A stretch of DNA of 9,353 bases, from the NCBI GenBank assembly GCA_964388615.1, contig CAYMBG010000102.1, positions 1 through 9,353 on the forward strand, in the 5' to 3' direction. Made by a program: the position numbers and the translations under genes. The DNA comes from SLLW01 sp964388615 (GTDB lineage: Bacteria > Bacteroidota > Rhodothermia > Balneolales > Natronogracilivirgulaceae). The notes below the pieces were generated by a model that was given only the letters and a program-made list of their open reading frames with translations, was not told the origin of the DNA and searched no databases. Shown piece by piece: positions 1 to 5,859 of this stretch. Position 1 is the first letter of the stretch. The number at the start of each line of letters is the position of its first letter.

Positions 1-857
1 ACCTCTTTATTGTCTTCAAATCCGGAAAGTTTCGAAACATCGGTCTCCCCCGGAATAGGTAATCCACCCAGCACCGGTGGCCCCATTTTGTTATCACGCT
101 TCATCTGCTTGAAATAAAGCGGGGGCTCAGGCTGACCCTCCAGTATAAAATTCACAAAGTTATCCTCAGAGCTGGCTTCTTTCAATGAAGCATTGAAGTT
201 CATTTCATAACCAACAGTACTTTTGGGTACCGCACCTAACGCTTTGCCACACGCACTCCCGGCACCATGACCGGGCCATACTTGCATGTATTCAGGCATT
301 TCCTTGAATATCTTCAGTGACTTATAAAGTGTCCGGGCAGATGGTTTCATTACATCTTTCATACCGGCAGCCGACTCCAGCAAGTCCGGCCGTCCGACAT
401 CACCAACAAAAACAAAGTCGCCTGTGGTCACCCCCATAGGTTTATCGGCACCTCCACCTTTGTCGGTTATAGCGAAAATCAAATGCTCCGGTGTATGACC
501 CGGTGTATGAATGGCCTTTATTTCGATATTGCCAATCATGAAAGTATATCCATCTTTCATCAGCTCATAGTCATAGTCACTATTGAGCAACCATTCGTAT
601 TTCCAGTCATCATCGCCTTCGTCAGATGCATAGACCTCTACGCCACGTTCAGCAAACTCACGCAAGCCGGATATAAAATCGGCATGAATATGAGTATCCG
701 CCGCCGCGGTGATCTGCAACTTCTCTTTTTCCGCAATATCGTAATACTGCTGGACATCACGCATGGGATCGATGACAATGGCCTCTCCGGTTTTTTGACA
801 ACCGATCATATAAGCATATTGTGCAAGTTTGGGATCGAAAATTTGTTGAAAGTACAT
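1..857 (-). CDS. ETHE1/CstB-like MBL-fold sulfur enzyme, 3' end missing
   Basis: An open frame of 285 codons with no stop continues off the left edge. The protein begins MYFQQIFDPKLAQYAYMIGC. It is a metallo-beta-lactamase-fold protein of the persulfide dioxygenase/MBL-rhodanese group. THIHADF lies at 55-61, HTPGHTPEH at 117-125, TGD at 145-147, GRPDLL after it, and a later WPGHGAGSACG. Against human ETHE1 these supply the three mononuclear-iron ligands (H58, H121, D147). The second-metal histidine of the usual HxHxDH motif is F61. Family members of this type often carry one or two rhodanese domains after the MBL domain; that part would lie outside the window. The start is supported by an AAGGAGA Shine-Dalgarno sequence at 864-870, seven bases before the ATG. 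It lies 37 bases downstream of the YeeE-like gene at 895, so it is probably the last visible gene of that operon. A role in oxidising or transferring persulfide sulfur in the cytoplasm is inferred. Confidence 0.85.
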   Translation of the reverse strand, partial: MYFQQIFDPKLAQYAYMIGCQKTGEAIVIDPMRDVQQYYDIAEKEKLQITAAADTHIHADFISGLREFAERGVEVYASDEGDDDWKYEWLLNSDYDYELMKDGYTFMIGNIEIKAIHTPGHTPEHLIFAITDKGGGADKPMGVTTGDFVFVGDVGRPDLLESAAGMKDVMKPSARTLYKSLKIFKEMPEYMQVWPGHGAGSACGKALGAVPKSTVGYEMNFNASLKEASSEDNFVNFILEGQPEPPLYFKQMKRDNKMGPPVLGGLPIPGETDVSKLSGFEDNKE

Positions 858-894
858 AATGTATCTCCTTTTTTTTGTTAAAATTCTGTAGCCA

Positions 895-1311
895 CTAATG
901 TGGTAATTTCTCGCGAAACGCACCGTAGGTGTATGTTCCTGCCAAAGCAGCAAGTATGGGTATGGCAAAGACGGTGATTCCGCTTCCAAAGAGTGCAAAT
1001 AGCGGTGCCGGACAAGCGCCTGTAAGAGCCCAGCCCAAACCGAAAATGGTACCGCCAATGACATATCGCTTCTTCTGGGTAAAGTCTTTCGGCGGGATAG
1101 TTATGGAAGTCCCATCCTTATCGTTCAGGTTTAGCTTTTTTATGATCTGTATGGACAGCATCCCAACTAATACCGCGCTACCGAGAACACCATACATGTG
1201 AATATCCTGGAAGCGGAACATCTCCTGGATGCGAAACCAGGAGATTACTTCGGCTTTGGTCAGTATAAAGCCAAACAAAACGCCTGTTATTAAGTATTTT
1301 ATGTAGTTCAT
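895..1311 (-). CDS. YeeE/YedE-family sulfur transporter, C-terminal-type half
   Basis: A 138-residue integral membrane protein with about four hydrophobic segments (roughly 4-19, 38-59, 82-100, 104-129). It carries the GACP motif (98-101, C100), typical of the second half of YeeE/YedE proteins, where conserved cysteines line the thiosulfate path of TsuA. The stretch AEVISWFRIQEMFRFQ (20-35) is characteristic of the short partner in split pairs (PmpB-like). I chose the ATG at 1311 because membrane homologues begin just before the first helix. A TTG at 1335 would add eight residues and almost abut the upstream stop, with no ribosome site visible for either. The upstream partner ends 25 bases before this start, so the two are very likely co-transcribed and act as one transporter. 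Substrate (thiosulfate or a related reduced sulfur species) is inferred from the family and from the adjacent sulfur-type MBL gene. Confidence 0.86.
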   Translation of the reverse strand: MNYIKYLITGVLFGFILTKAEVISWFRIQEMFRFQDIHMYGVLGSAVLVGMLSIQIIKKLNLNDKDGTSITIPPKDFTQKKRYVIGGTIFGLGWALTGACPAPLFALFGSGITVFAIPILAALAGTYTYGAFREKLPH

Positions 1312-1336
1312 TGTATTGCGTATCTGGAATTTCAAA

Positions 1337-1897
1337 TTAAAGGATCAGAGGAAAAAGCAGATGGGTGACAATCAGTCCGCCTACAAAAAAACTAATGGCA
1401 GCGGTAACAGAAGCCATCTGTAGATTGGCAATCCCGCTGATAGCATGTCCGGAAGTACAACCACCTGCATATCGGGCTCCAAAGCCTACCAGGAAGCCAC
1501 CAAGAACAAGGATGATTAATCCCTGAATTGATCCAAGATTTTCCCAAGCAAAAATGTCAGATGGTACGAATCCCGAGAAATCCACCACTCCCAGGTTTTG
1601 AAGGTCTGATATCGTAGATGCCGATAATGCAATAGGCTCGGGGTTCTCAAAAACATACCCACCAAGAAATCCGCCTATAAACACACCCAGCACTAACATC
1701 AGGTTCCATATGCCCTCACTCTTCCAGTCATACTGGAAAAATGAGATATTACCAGGCATACATGCTGCACAAGTATGTCTCAAACTGGATGAGATTCCAA
1801 GTTGCTTGTTTCCCATATACAGTAAAAGTGGCACGAACAACCCGATAAGGGGGCCGGCTACGTACCAGGGCCACGGCTGCGTTAACCATTCAGTCAT
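1337..1897 (-). CDS. YeeE/YedE-family sulfur transporter, N-terminal-type half
   Basis: A 186-residue inner-membrane protein with hydrophobic segments near 12-28, 65-83, 122-143 and 164-185. It has the YeeE/YedE signature GGCTSGHAISG beginning at 145 (C147), plus a CAAC pair (C43, C46) after the first helix. In TsuA, conserved cysteines of this kind pass thiosulfate through the membrane by transient S-H-S contacts; the same role is inferred here. Full-length family members are about 330-400 residues, so this is one half of a split transporter whose other half is the next gene (895-1311). It is the first gene of the minus-strand sulfur group. The ATG at 1897 has no evident Shine-Dalgarno sequence, which is common in this phylum. 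Between the third and fourth conserved parts lies a polar loop of about 35 residues (about 84-118). Confidence 0.87.
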   Translation of the reverse strand: MTEWLTQPWPWYVAGPLIGLFVPLLLYMGNKQLGISSSLRHTCAACMPGNISFFQYDWKSEGIWNLMLVLGVFIGGFLGGYVFENPEPIALSASTISDLQNLGVVDFSGFVPSDIFAWENLGSIQGLIILVLGGFLVGFGARYAGGCTSGHAISGIANLQMASVTAAISFFVGGLIVTHLLFPLIL

Positions 1898-2148
1898 AGT
1901 TAGAATTGGTTTAGTTATTGATAGCTTGAATCACAACTGTGTTGCGTTATTGACAATTCACATATATATATAACTATATTCCCGGTTTTATCGTTCCCTT
2001 TCCGGTTATAACTTTCTATTAAACTTTAGAACTCCCTAGAATTAAGCTACCTACTACACAAATCACCGAACATTGAATTCGGCTGTTTACCCGTAGTGCT
2101 CCACACTCTTCGATTTTACCAAGAATACATGCAAACTTTAATCAATAT
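1898..2148. other. intergenic region upstream of the sulfur operon
   Basis: About 250 bases between the first YeeE-like gene and the tonB terminator, with no plausible gene. It must hold the minus-strand promoter of the sulfur operon, but no convincing -35/-10 pair could be fixed. Visible structure is an alternating TA run at 1963-1973, a short dyad CACA-AC-TGTG at 1932-1941, an ATTG-A-CAAT dyad near 1949-1957, and a CCGAA/TTCGG hairpin with a seven-base loop near 2067-2083. Any of the dyads could be an operator; none is long enough to be persuasive alone. Confidence 0.4.
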
Positions 2149-2188
2149 AAAAAAAAATGCCACCTTCCAAACTTGAAAGGCAGCATTT
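2149..2188 (-). terminator. intrinsic terminator of tonB
   Basis: Read on the minus strand, a stem of about 14 bases (2175-2188 pairing with 2155-2168, with G-U wobbles and one or two mismatches) closes a six-base loop and runs into nine T residues (A at 2149-2157 on the plus strand). It starts about 28 bases after the tonB stop, a textbook rho-independent terminator. The plus-strand side lacks a T tract, so it should work in one direction only. Confidence 0.85.
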
Positions 2189-2216
2189 ATAGATAATCAC
2201 CATTTGATTGTATCAA

Positions 2217-2888
2217 TCAGCTGGACAATCGGAATACAATCGGCAATGAATACCGTACCCGAACCGGGCGTCCGCGCTGGCGTCCGGGCTCAAACTCTAC
2301 CTGCCTCACCGCCTCTATAGCTGCTTCATCACAGCCGCCGCCGATTCCACGTACTACCTGCGGGTCTGTCACCTGACCATTCTCATCTATAATAAACTGC
2401 ACAACAACACGACCTTCTATCCCGGCCTGACGTGCTACTTCCGGATAGCGTAAATTATCATAGATCGATTGCATGCCTCCTTTCAGTTCCGGCATGTCTT
2501 CAACTATGGTAAATACCTCCGGTTCCTCATCCTCCTCTTCATCTTCCTCAGGTGGCGGTGGAGGAGGCATATCCATCGGGGCATCCAGATCGATCTCGGT
2601 ATCAAGATCAAAAAACTGATCCTCAATGATTTCATCATCCGGCACCGGCTCCGGTGATGGCGGACGCGGCGGTGGCGGTGGTGTCACTTCCTGCTCGGTC
2701 TGCACGATCTCCTCCATCTCGATAACCTCTTGTTCCTCCTCGGTTACCTCAAACTCCGAACCAGGCTGAAGGTCAATTCGAAACAGCGTGATCAGCATGA
2801 TCAGCGTCAGAATAAAACCAATCTGCAAATTTATCATGTAATACTTGTGCAGATTGGCCTTCGGTTTTTTTCGCTCCAGAATACTCAT
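2217..2888 (-). CDS. tonB: TonB-type energy transducer
   Basis: A 223-residue protein with a basic cytoplasmic start, one membrane anchor (about 19-38, INLQIGFILTLIMLITLFRI) and a long periplasmic stretch. It ends in a TonB C-terminal domain (about 138-221) with the pattern YPEVARQAGIEGRVVVQF, then IDENGQV and a final VRYSLPIVFRL. It should transmit proton-motive force from an ExbB/ExbD complex to outer-membrane TonB-dependent transporters. The spacer has two polyproline runs (PPPPPRPP and PPPPPP) but is overwhelmingly acidic (EEDEEEDEEPE), without the Lys-Pro repeats of E. coli TonB; this suits Bacteroidota and perhaps a salt-adapted periplasm. It sits alone, with no exbB, exbD or receptor gene beside it, followed by its own terminator. 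The start ATG at 2888 precedes a short KxK-rich leader. An internal ATG at 2837 (M18) would lose the basic leader and is less likely. Confidence 0.93.
   Translation of the reverse strand: MSILERKKPKANLHKYYMINLQIGFILTLIMLITLFRIDLQPGSEFEVTEEEQEVIEMEEIVQTEQEVTPPPPPRPPSPEPVPDDEIIEDQFFDLDTEIDLDAPMDMPPPPPPEEDEEEDEEPEVFTIVEDMPELKGGMQSIYDNLRYPEVARQAGIEGRVVVQFIIDENGQVTDPQVVRGIGGGCDEAAIEAVRQVEFEPGRQRGRPVRVRYSLPIVFRLSS
2761..2837. repeat. tonB anchor segment duplicated at 3049-3125 (copy A)
   Basis: These 77 bases inside tonB align without gaps to 3049-3125 (offset 288). I count 68 of 77 identical. All nine differences fall in the first 36 bases, while 2797-2837 and 3085-3125 match perfectly over 41 bases. 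The repeat covers the codons for TonB residues 18 to about 43, that is the membrane anchor. Both copies have the same orientation. Confidence 0.9.
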
Positions 2889-3044
2889 GTCAATTTATCC
2901 CGACTTCCAATTGAAAGCCCTTTTTTAATTTATAGATGCAAAAATTCATAGACTTACTTGTGTAAAATACAAAATTCAAAAGAAAGGAAAAGCTTTTTTT
3001 AGCATATGCCGTCAAACGATTTTTTTTTGGGTAATCCCAAACCC
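2889..3044. other. region upstream of tonB, no gene
   Basis: AT-rich spacer between tonB and its broken duplicate. It should contain the minus-strand tonB promoter; TA-rich candidates exist (around 2929-2936) but no motif pair is convincing. A nine-T run at 3020-3028 is followed by a perfect TTGGG-TAAT-CCCAA stem-loop (3027-3040). The T run lies on the wrong side for a plus-strand terminator, so no function is assigned. Confidence 0.35.
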
Positions 3045-3125
3045 CTAACCGGGATGAAGGTCAACTTGAAACAATGTGACCCGTATGATCAGCGTCAGAA
3101 TAAAACCAATCTGCAAATTTATCAT
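3045..3125 (-). pseudogene. truncated duplicate of the tonB membrane anchor
   Basis: On the minus strand, an ATG at 3125 opens a 26-codon frame closed by TAG at 3045-3047. It encodes MINLQIGFILTLIIRVTLF followed by QVDLHPG. TonB residues 18-43 of the neighbouring gene read MINLQIGFILTLIMLITLF followed by RIDLQPG. The similarity begins at that methionine and stops where the frame ends; neither the basic leader nor the periplasmic and C-terminal domains are present. It is best read as the remnant of a second tonB-like gene or of a partial duplication. Translation as a 26-residue membrane peptide cannot be excluded, but there is no visible ribosome site. Confidence 0.75.
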
Positions 3126-3350
3126 ACAAGGCAAACTTTGTACGCTTCCACCACGTTCATTACAGAAATACAATATATCGGGGTAAACCGAAAGAATTCA
3201 GATACCTGCTGCTTAAAATCTTCTGTCAACATTACAACCGGAATCCGGCATCGTACGCCGTCTCTAAAATTAAATCACTGTTTTCAATCCAATAACGACA
3301 TAATCAACATATTTATGAGAGATATTTTTTGTTTTATCTTTTCACTAATT

Positions 3351-3376
3351 GACAAAGAACAAGCTTGTTGAATGTC
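3351..3376. promoter_or_regulatory. 26-bp interrupted palindrome upstream of hemN
   Basis: A perfect 12-bp core (AACAAGCTTGTT, 3358-3369) is flanked, after a three-base unmatched spacer on each side, by GACA (3351-3354) and TGTC (3373-3376). In total 20 of 26 bases are symmetric. The layout of nested inverted half-sites looks like an operator for a dimeric regulator, about 180 bases before the hemN ATG. It has no T tract and so is not terminator-like. The regulator is unknown, and it does not match an FNR box (TTGAT-N4-ATCAA). Confidence 0.4.
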
Positions 3377-3474
3377 TGAGTAGACTACTACTATTTAACA
3401 GATCCGGTTTTTTACATATCCAAACTAAGCAGACTTAAATGACCTAATCTCAAAATCCGATACCGGCCAGCTGG

Positions 3475-3489
3475 TGAAAATTCTTTTCA
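3475..3489. promoter_or_regulatory. small dyad before possible hemN promoter
   Basis: TGAAAA (3475-3480) and TTTTCA (3484-3489) form a perfect six-base dyad around TTC. It is directly followed by TATACC (3491-3496), which could be a -10 element for hemN. Short AT-rich dyads arise easily by chance. Confidence 0.22.
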
Positions 3490-3515
3490 TTATACCACGT
3501 TACCAATTTTTAGGG

Positions 3516-3534
3516 CAACGAACATCATTCGTTG
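3516..3534 (+). promoter_or_regulatory. hairpin in the hemN 5' leader
   Basis: CAACGAA (3516-3522) and TTCGTTG (3528-3534) pair perfectly across a five-base loop, CATCA. The stem ends 24 bases before the preferred hemN ATG. With no T tract after it, it is a candidate leader structure or operator rather than a terminator. Confidence 0.35.
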
Positions 3535-3558
3535 TTCAAGCCATCCGTAATTCGCTTT

Positions 3559-4805
3559 ATGAAATCCAATAAGGAACTTGTAACCAAGTACAGTCGTCAG
3601 GCTCCGAGGTACACATCGTACCCTTCTGCACTTCATTTCAATGAAATTTCAGATGACACCCCGTCAACCCGGCTAATCCACGACAACAACAAAACACCAC
3701 GCCCACTTTCGCTATATGTTCACATTCCTTTTTGTGCTTCATTATGTTGGTATTGTGGCTGTACAAAAGTCATCACCCGCAAACCTGAGGATAGCCGGGC
3801 TTATCTGAATCGGCTCTTTGCTGAAATGAAAGCACTAAGCCGCAACATTCACCGCGACAGTCACGTCGTACAGGTTCATTTTGGAGGAGGGACCCCTACC
3901 TATCTATCGCCGGATGAATTGCGGGAAATCGGTCAGCAGCTGCGAAAAATGTTTCGCTTTGACGACAATAACCTGGAGTTTGCCGTTGAGGTTGACCCCC
4001 GAAGATTGAACCGTGACCATGCTTCCGCCCTTGCAGAGATCGGTTGTAATCGTGTTTCCATTGGCATTCAGGATATCCGTGAAGATGTACAAAGAGCCAT
4101 TAATCGGATCCAGCCGATGTATGTTAACGAAGAGGTAGTTCGCTGGTTTCGGGATGCCGGAATTGTCCATATCAATGTCGACCTCATTTATGGTCTGCCT
4201 TATCAGTCCAGGCAAAGTTTTGAATCAACTCTTGATGCTGTAAAACAACTGGACCCTGACCGCTTTGCCATTTTTCACTACGCCCATGTTCCATGGATGA
4301 TGCCTTCCCAAAAACTACTGGATCGNNNNNNNNNNNNNNNNNNNNNNNNNNNNNNNNNNNNNNNNNNNNNNNNNNNNNNNNNNNNNNNNNNNNNNNNNNN
4401 NNNNNNNNNNNNNNNNNNNNNNNNNTCGGAAACGGATATCTGCAATCCGTCAAAGAGCTGGATGATTACTACAACCGAATTGACAGTGGCAAGTACCCTT
4501 ATTTTCGTGAATACTATCTCACGACGGACGATCAAATACGGCGTTATACTATTGGCCGGCTCATGTGTGACCTTGCGCTGGATTTTCCCAAAATAAGTGC
4601 ACATTGGAACATCGACGCAACCACCTATTTCTCGGAAGCATTGCAAAACCTGGAAGATTTGGTTTCGGACGGTCTTGTGAAATGGACCGAAAATGGCATG
4701 CAGGTGACCTCTCTCGGCCGATTATTTTTACGAAACATTGCTACCTGTTTCGATGCCTATTATAAAAACGAAAATAAAATAAACCGTTATTCAAAAACCG
4801 TTTGA
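3559..4805 (+). CDS. hemN: oxygen-independent coproporphyrinogen III dehydrogenase, interrupted by a gap
   Basis: A radical-SAM enzyme of haem synthesis that decarboxylates coproporphyrinogen III to protoporphyrinogen IX without oxygen. The cluster motif is HIPFCASLCWYCGC, with C59, C63 and C66 for the [4Fe-4S] cluster and C68 following. That CGC ending and the N-terminal APRYTSYPSAL separate true HemN from HemW. Further marks are FGGGTPTYL, the VEVDPR motif, NVDLIYGLP and a C-terminal GRLFLRNIATCFDAY. The 100 N at 4326-4425 interrupt it: the left part ends at HVPWMMPSQKLLDR and the right part resumes at GNGYLQSVKELDDYY. Aligned from memory to E. coli HemN (457 residues), about 75 residues (some 225 bases) are missing and the frame changes across the Ns, so the gap is a placeholder and not evidence of a frameshift. 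I chose ATG 3559; a TTG at 3532 would add nine residues. It lies upstream of the stress-protein gene on the same strand, 70 bases away. Confidence 0.93.
4326..4425. other. assembly gap of exactly 100 N inside hemN
   Basis: One hundred unknown bases join two parts of one HemN protein. The family alignment implies about 225 missing bases, and keeping the frame requires a length that leaves remainder 2 on division by three, whereas 100 leaves remainder 1. The length is therefore an arbitrary scaffold placeholder. Other possible content of the gap cannot be judged. Confidence 0.95.
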
Positions 4806-4875
4806 ACCTGATCCAGGGAGATTGTATTTATGTAGTAACATATGAAGTAAATTCCCATTTGATAAACCCAATCAG

Positions 4876-5808
4876 ATGATGCCGGTTTATAAATCAAAAG
4901 AGAAACCAAAATATGAACTGCTGATGCAGAACCCTCGAATTTTAGTCCCTACCGACCTTTCAGAACTGAGTCTGACAGCTTTTGAGTCGGCTGCCTATCT
5001 TGCCGATCTCATGGACGGCACGATTATTCCTTTATATGTATACCAACCGGATAAAGAGGGCGCCAGTTTTCCCGTGGCACCTACCCCGCCGAAATCTATC
5101 ACGGATCTGGAAAAGGTACTTGAAAAAAAGGCATTGGAGTATGTTGACGAGGAGTTCCTGGAGCCGGTTATCGTAACAAAAGGAATCCCGTGGAAAATCA
5201 TCATGGAAGAATCAGAGGATGCAGACATGGTAGTGATGACCACGCACGGGCGCTCCGGTTTCTCCCGTTTGTTCCTGGGTTCTGTGACAGAGCGGGTTGT
5301 CCGATTCAGTAAGGCCCCTGTTTTGCTTGTGGAAAAAGCATCGAAAATCAAACCCATGAACGATATCCTGCTTACAACCGACTTTTCAGATCATTCTCTT
5401 CAGGCTTTTGATTACGCACGTTCACTGGTAAAAAAAACAGGTGCAAATGTCCACCTTGTTCATTTAATTAACATGCACGATTTCAAGAAAATTACGGCCT
5501 TTGAAAATCAGGTTGCTGTTATAAGGGAGCGTTTACACAGCTGGGTGGATGAATATCTTTCAGATATAAAATCACATATAAAAGCCGACGTATTTCCTGT
5601 AAGTTCTTCCATTCACGAAGCCATCGTCCGTTTAACAGATCAAAAAAAATACAATTTGGTCGTAATGTCTACTCTGGGTCACAGCGGACTTGAATACCTC
5701 AGGCTTGGCAGTACGGCAGCCAACGTGTTGCGACTTGTCAAAACAGCAGTGCTCAGTATCAACCCCAAGATGTATCAAGACATTGGGGATGAACACCAGC
5801 AGAACTAA
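4876..5808 (+). CDS. tandem-domain universal stress protein
   Basis: A 310-residue soluble protein made of two UspA domains, about 19-154 and 159-296. Each begins with the strand-loop ILVPTDLS (22-29) or ILLTTDFS (164-171). Each ends with an ATP-loop-type motif: THGRSGFSRLFLGS at 123-136 and TLGHSGLEYLRLGS at 266-279, matching the G-x9-G-S part of the UspA nucleotide-binding signature. Such proteins help cells through starvation, oxygen or redox stress; many bind ATP, and this one is predicted to by motif only. The client or partner is unknown. It sits 70 bases after hemN and 51 bases before the ligase-CBS gene, all on the plus strand. There are two adjacent ATG codons at the start; a later one (M17) directly before the first strand is possible and would remove a lysine-rich leader. 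No Shine-Dalgarno sequence is seen. Confidence 0.92.
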   Translation: MMPVYKSKEKPKYELLMQNPRILVPTDLSELSLTAFESAAYLADLMDGTIIPLYVYQPDKEGASFPVAPTPPKSITDLEKVLEKKALEYVDEEFLEPVIVTKGIPWKIIMEESEDADMVVMTTHGRSGFSRLFLGSVTERVVRFSKAPVLLVEKASKIKPMNDILLTTDFSDHSLQAFDYARSLVKKTGANVHLVHLINMHDFKKITAFENQVAVIRERLHSWVDEYLSDIKSHIKADVFPVSSSIHEAIVRLTDQKKYNLVVMSTLGHSGLEYLRLGSTAANVLRLVKTAVLSINPKMYQDIGDEHQQN

Positions 5809-5812
5809 GCTT

Positions 5813-5832
5813 CCTGCCCTTCAGCAGGTTTT
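5813..5832 (+). terminator. weak hairpin between the stress protein and ligase genes
   Basis: CCTGC (5813-5817) and GCAGG (5824-5828) pair across a six-base loop and are followed by four T. It lies five bases after the stress-protein stop. With a five-base stem and short T tract it may act as a weak attenuator between the two genes rather than a full terminator. Confidence 0.35.
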
Positions 5833-5859
5833 ACATTTACACTCCTGATCACAGTGTCC

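Larger units (their letters stand above)
3126..3515. other. intergenic region upstream of hemN, no gene
   Basis: Roughly 390 bases with no credible coding sequence; a plus-strand open frame here (3006-3371) covers the tonB repeat on the wrong strand and has no recognisable protein. The region holds two dyads listed separately (3351-3376 and 3475-3489) and should carry the hemN promoter. A TATACC at 3491-3496 directly after the second dyad is a possible -10 element. Confidence 0.4.

Noticed and set aside
483..881. Plus-strand frame of 132 codons opposite the MBL gene
   Set aside because: It lies entirely antisense to an MBL enzyme with intact motifs; the longer minus frame was simply not closed because it runs off the left edge.
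2067..2083. CCGAA/TTCGG stem in the sulfur operon upstream region as a terminator
   Set aside because: Five-base stem with no T tract on either strand.
3027..3040. TTGGG-TAAT-CCCAA stem-loop beside a nine-T run as a terminator
   Set aside because: The T run precedes the hairpin on the plus strand and becomes an A run after it on the minus strand, so neither direction fits an intrinsic terminator.
3006..3371. Plus-strand frame of 121 codons that resembles a frame antisense to tonB (2730-2951)
   Set aside because: The resemblance is only the DNA repeat of the tonB anchor read on the wrong strand; the rest has no recognisable protein features.
4326..4425. Apparent frameshift splitting hemN into two frames
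   Set aside because: The change of frame is produced by the arbitrary 100-N filler; both flanks are normal HemN sequence.
4801..4875. FNR-like half-sites (TTGAA near 4802 and TTGAT...ATCAG near 4859-4874) between hemN and the stress protein gene
   Set aside because: Spacing and bases do not fit TTGAT-N4-ATCAA; neither pair is symmetric enough.
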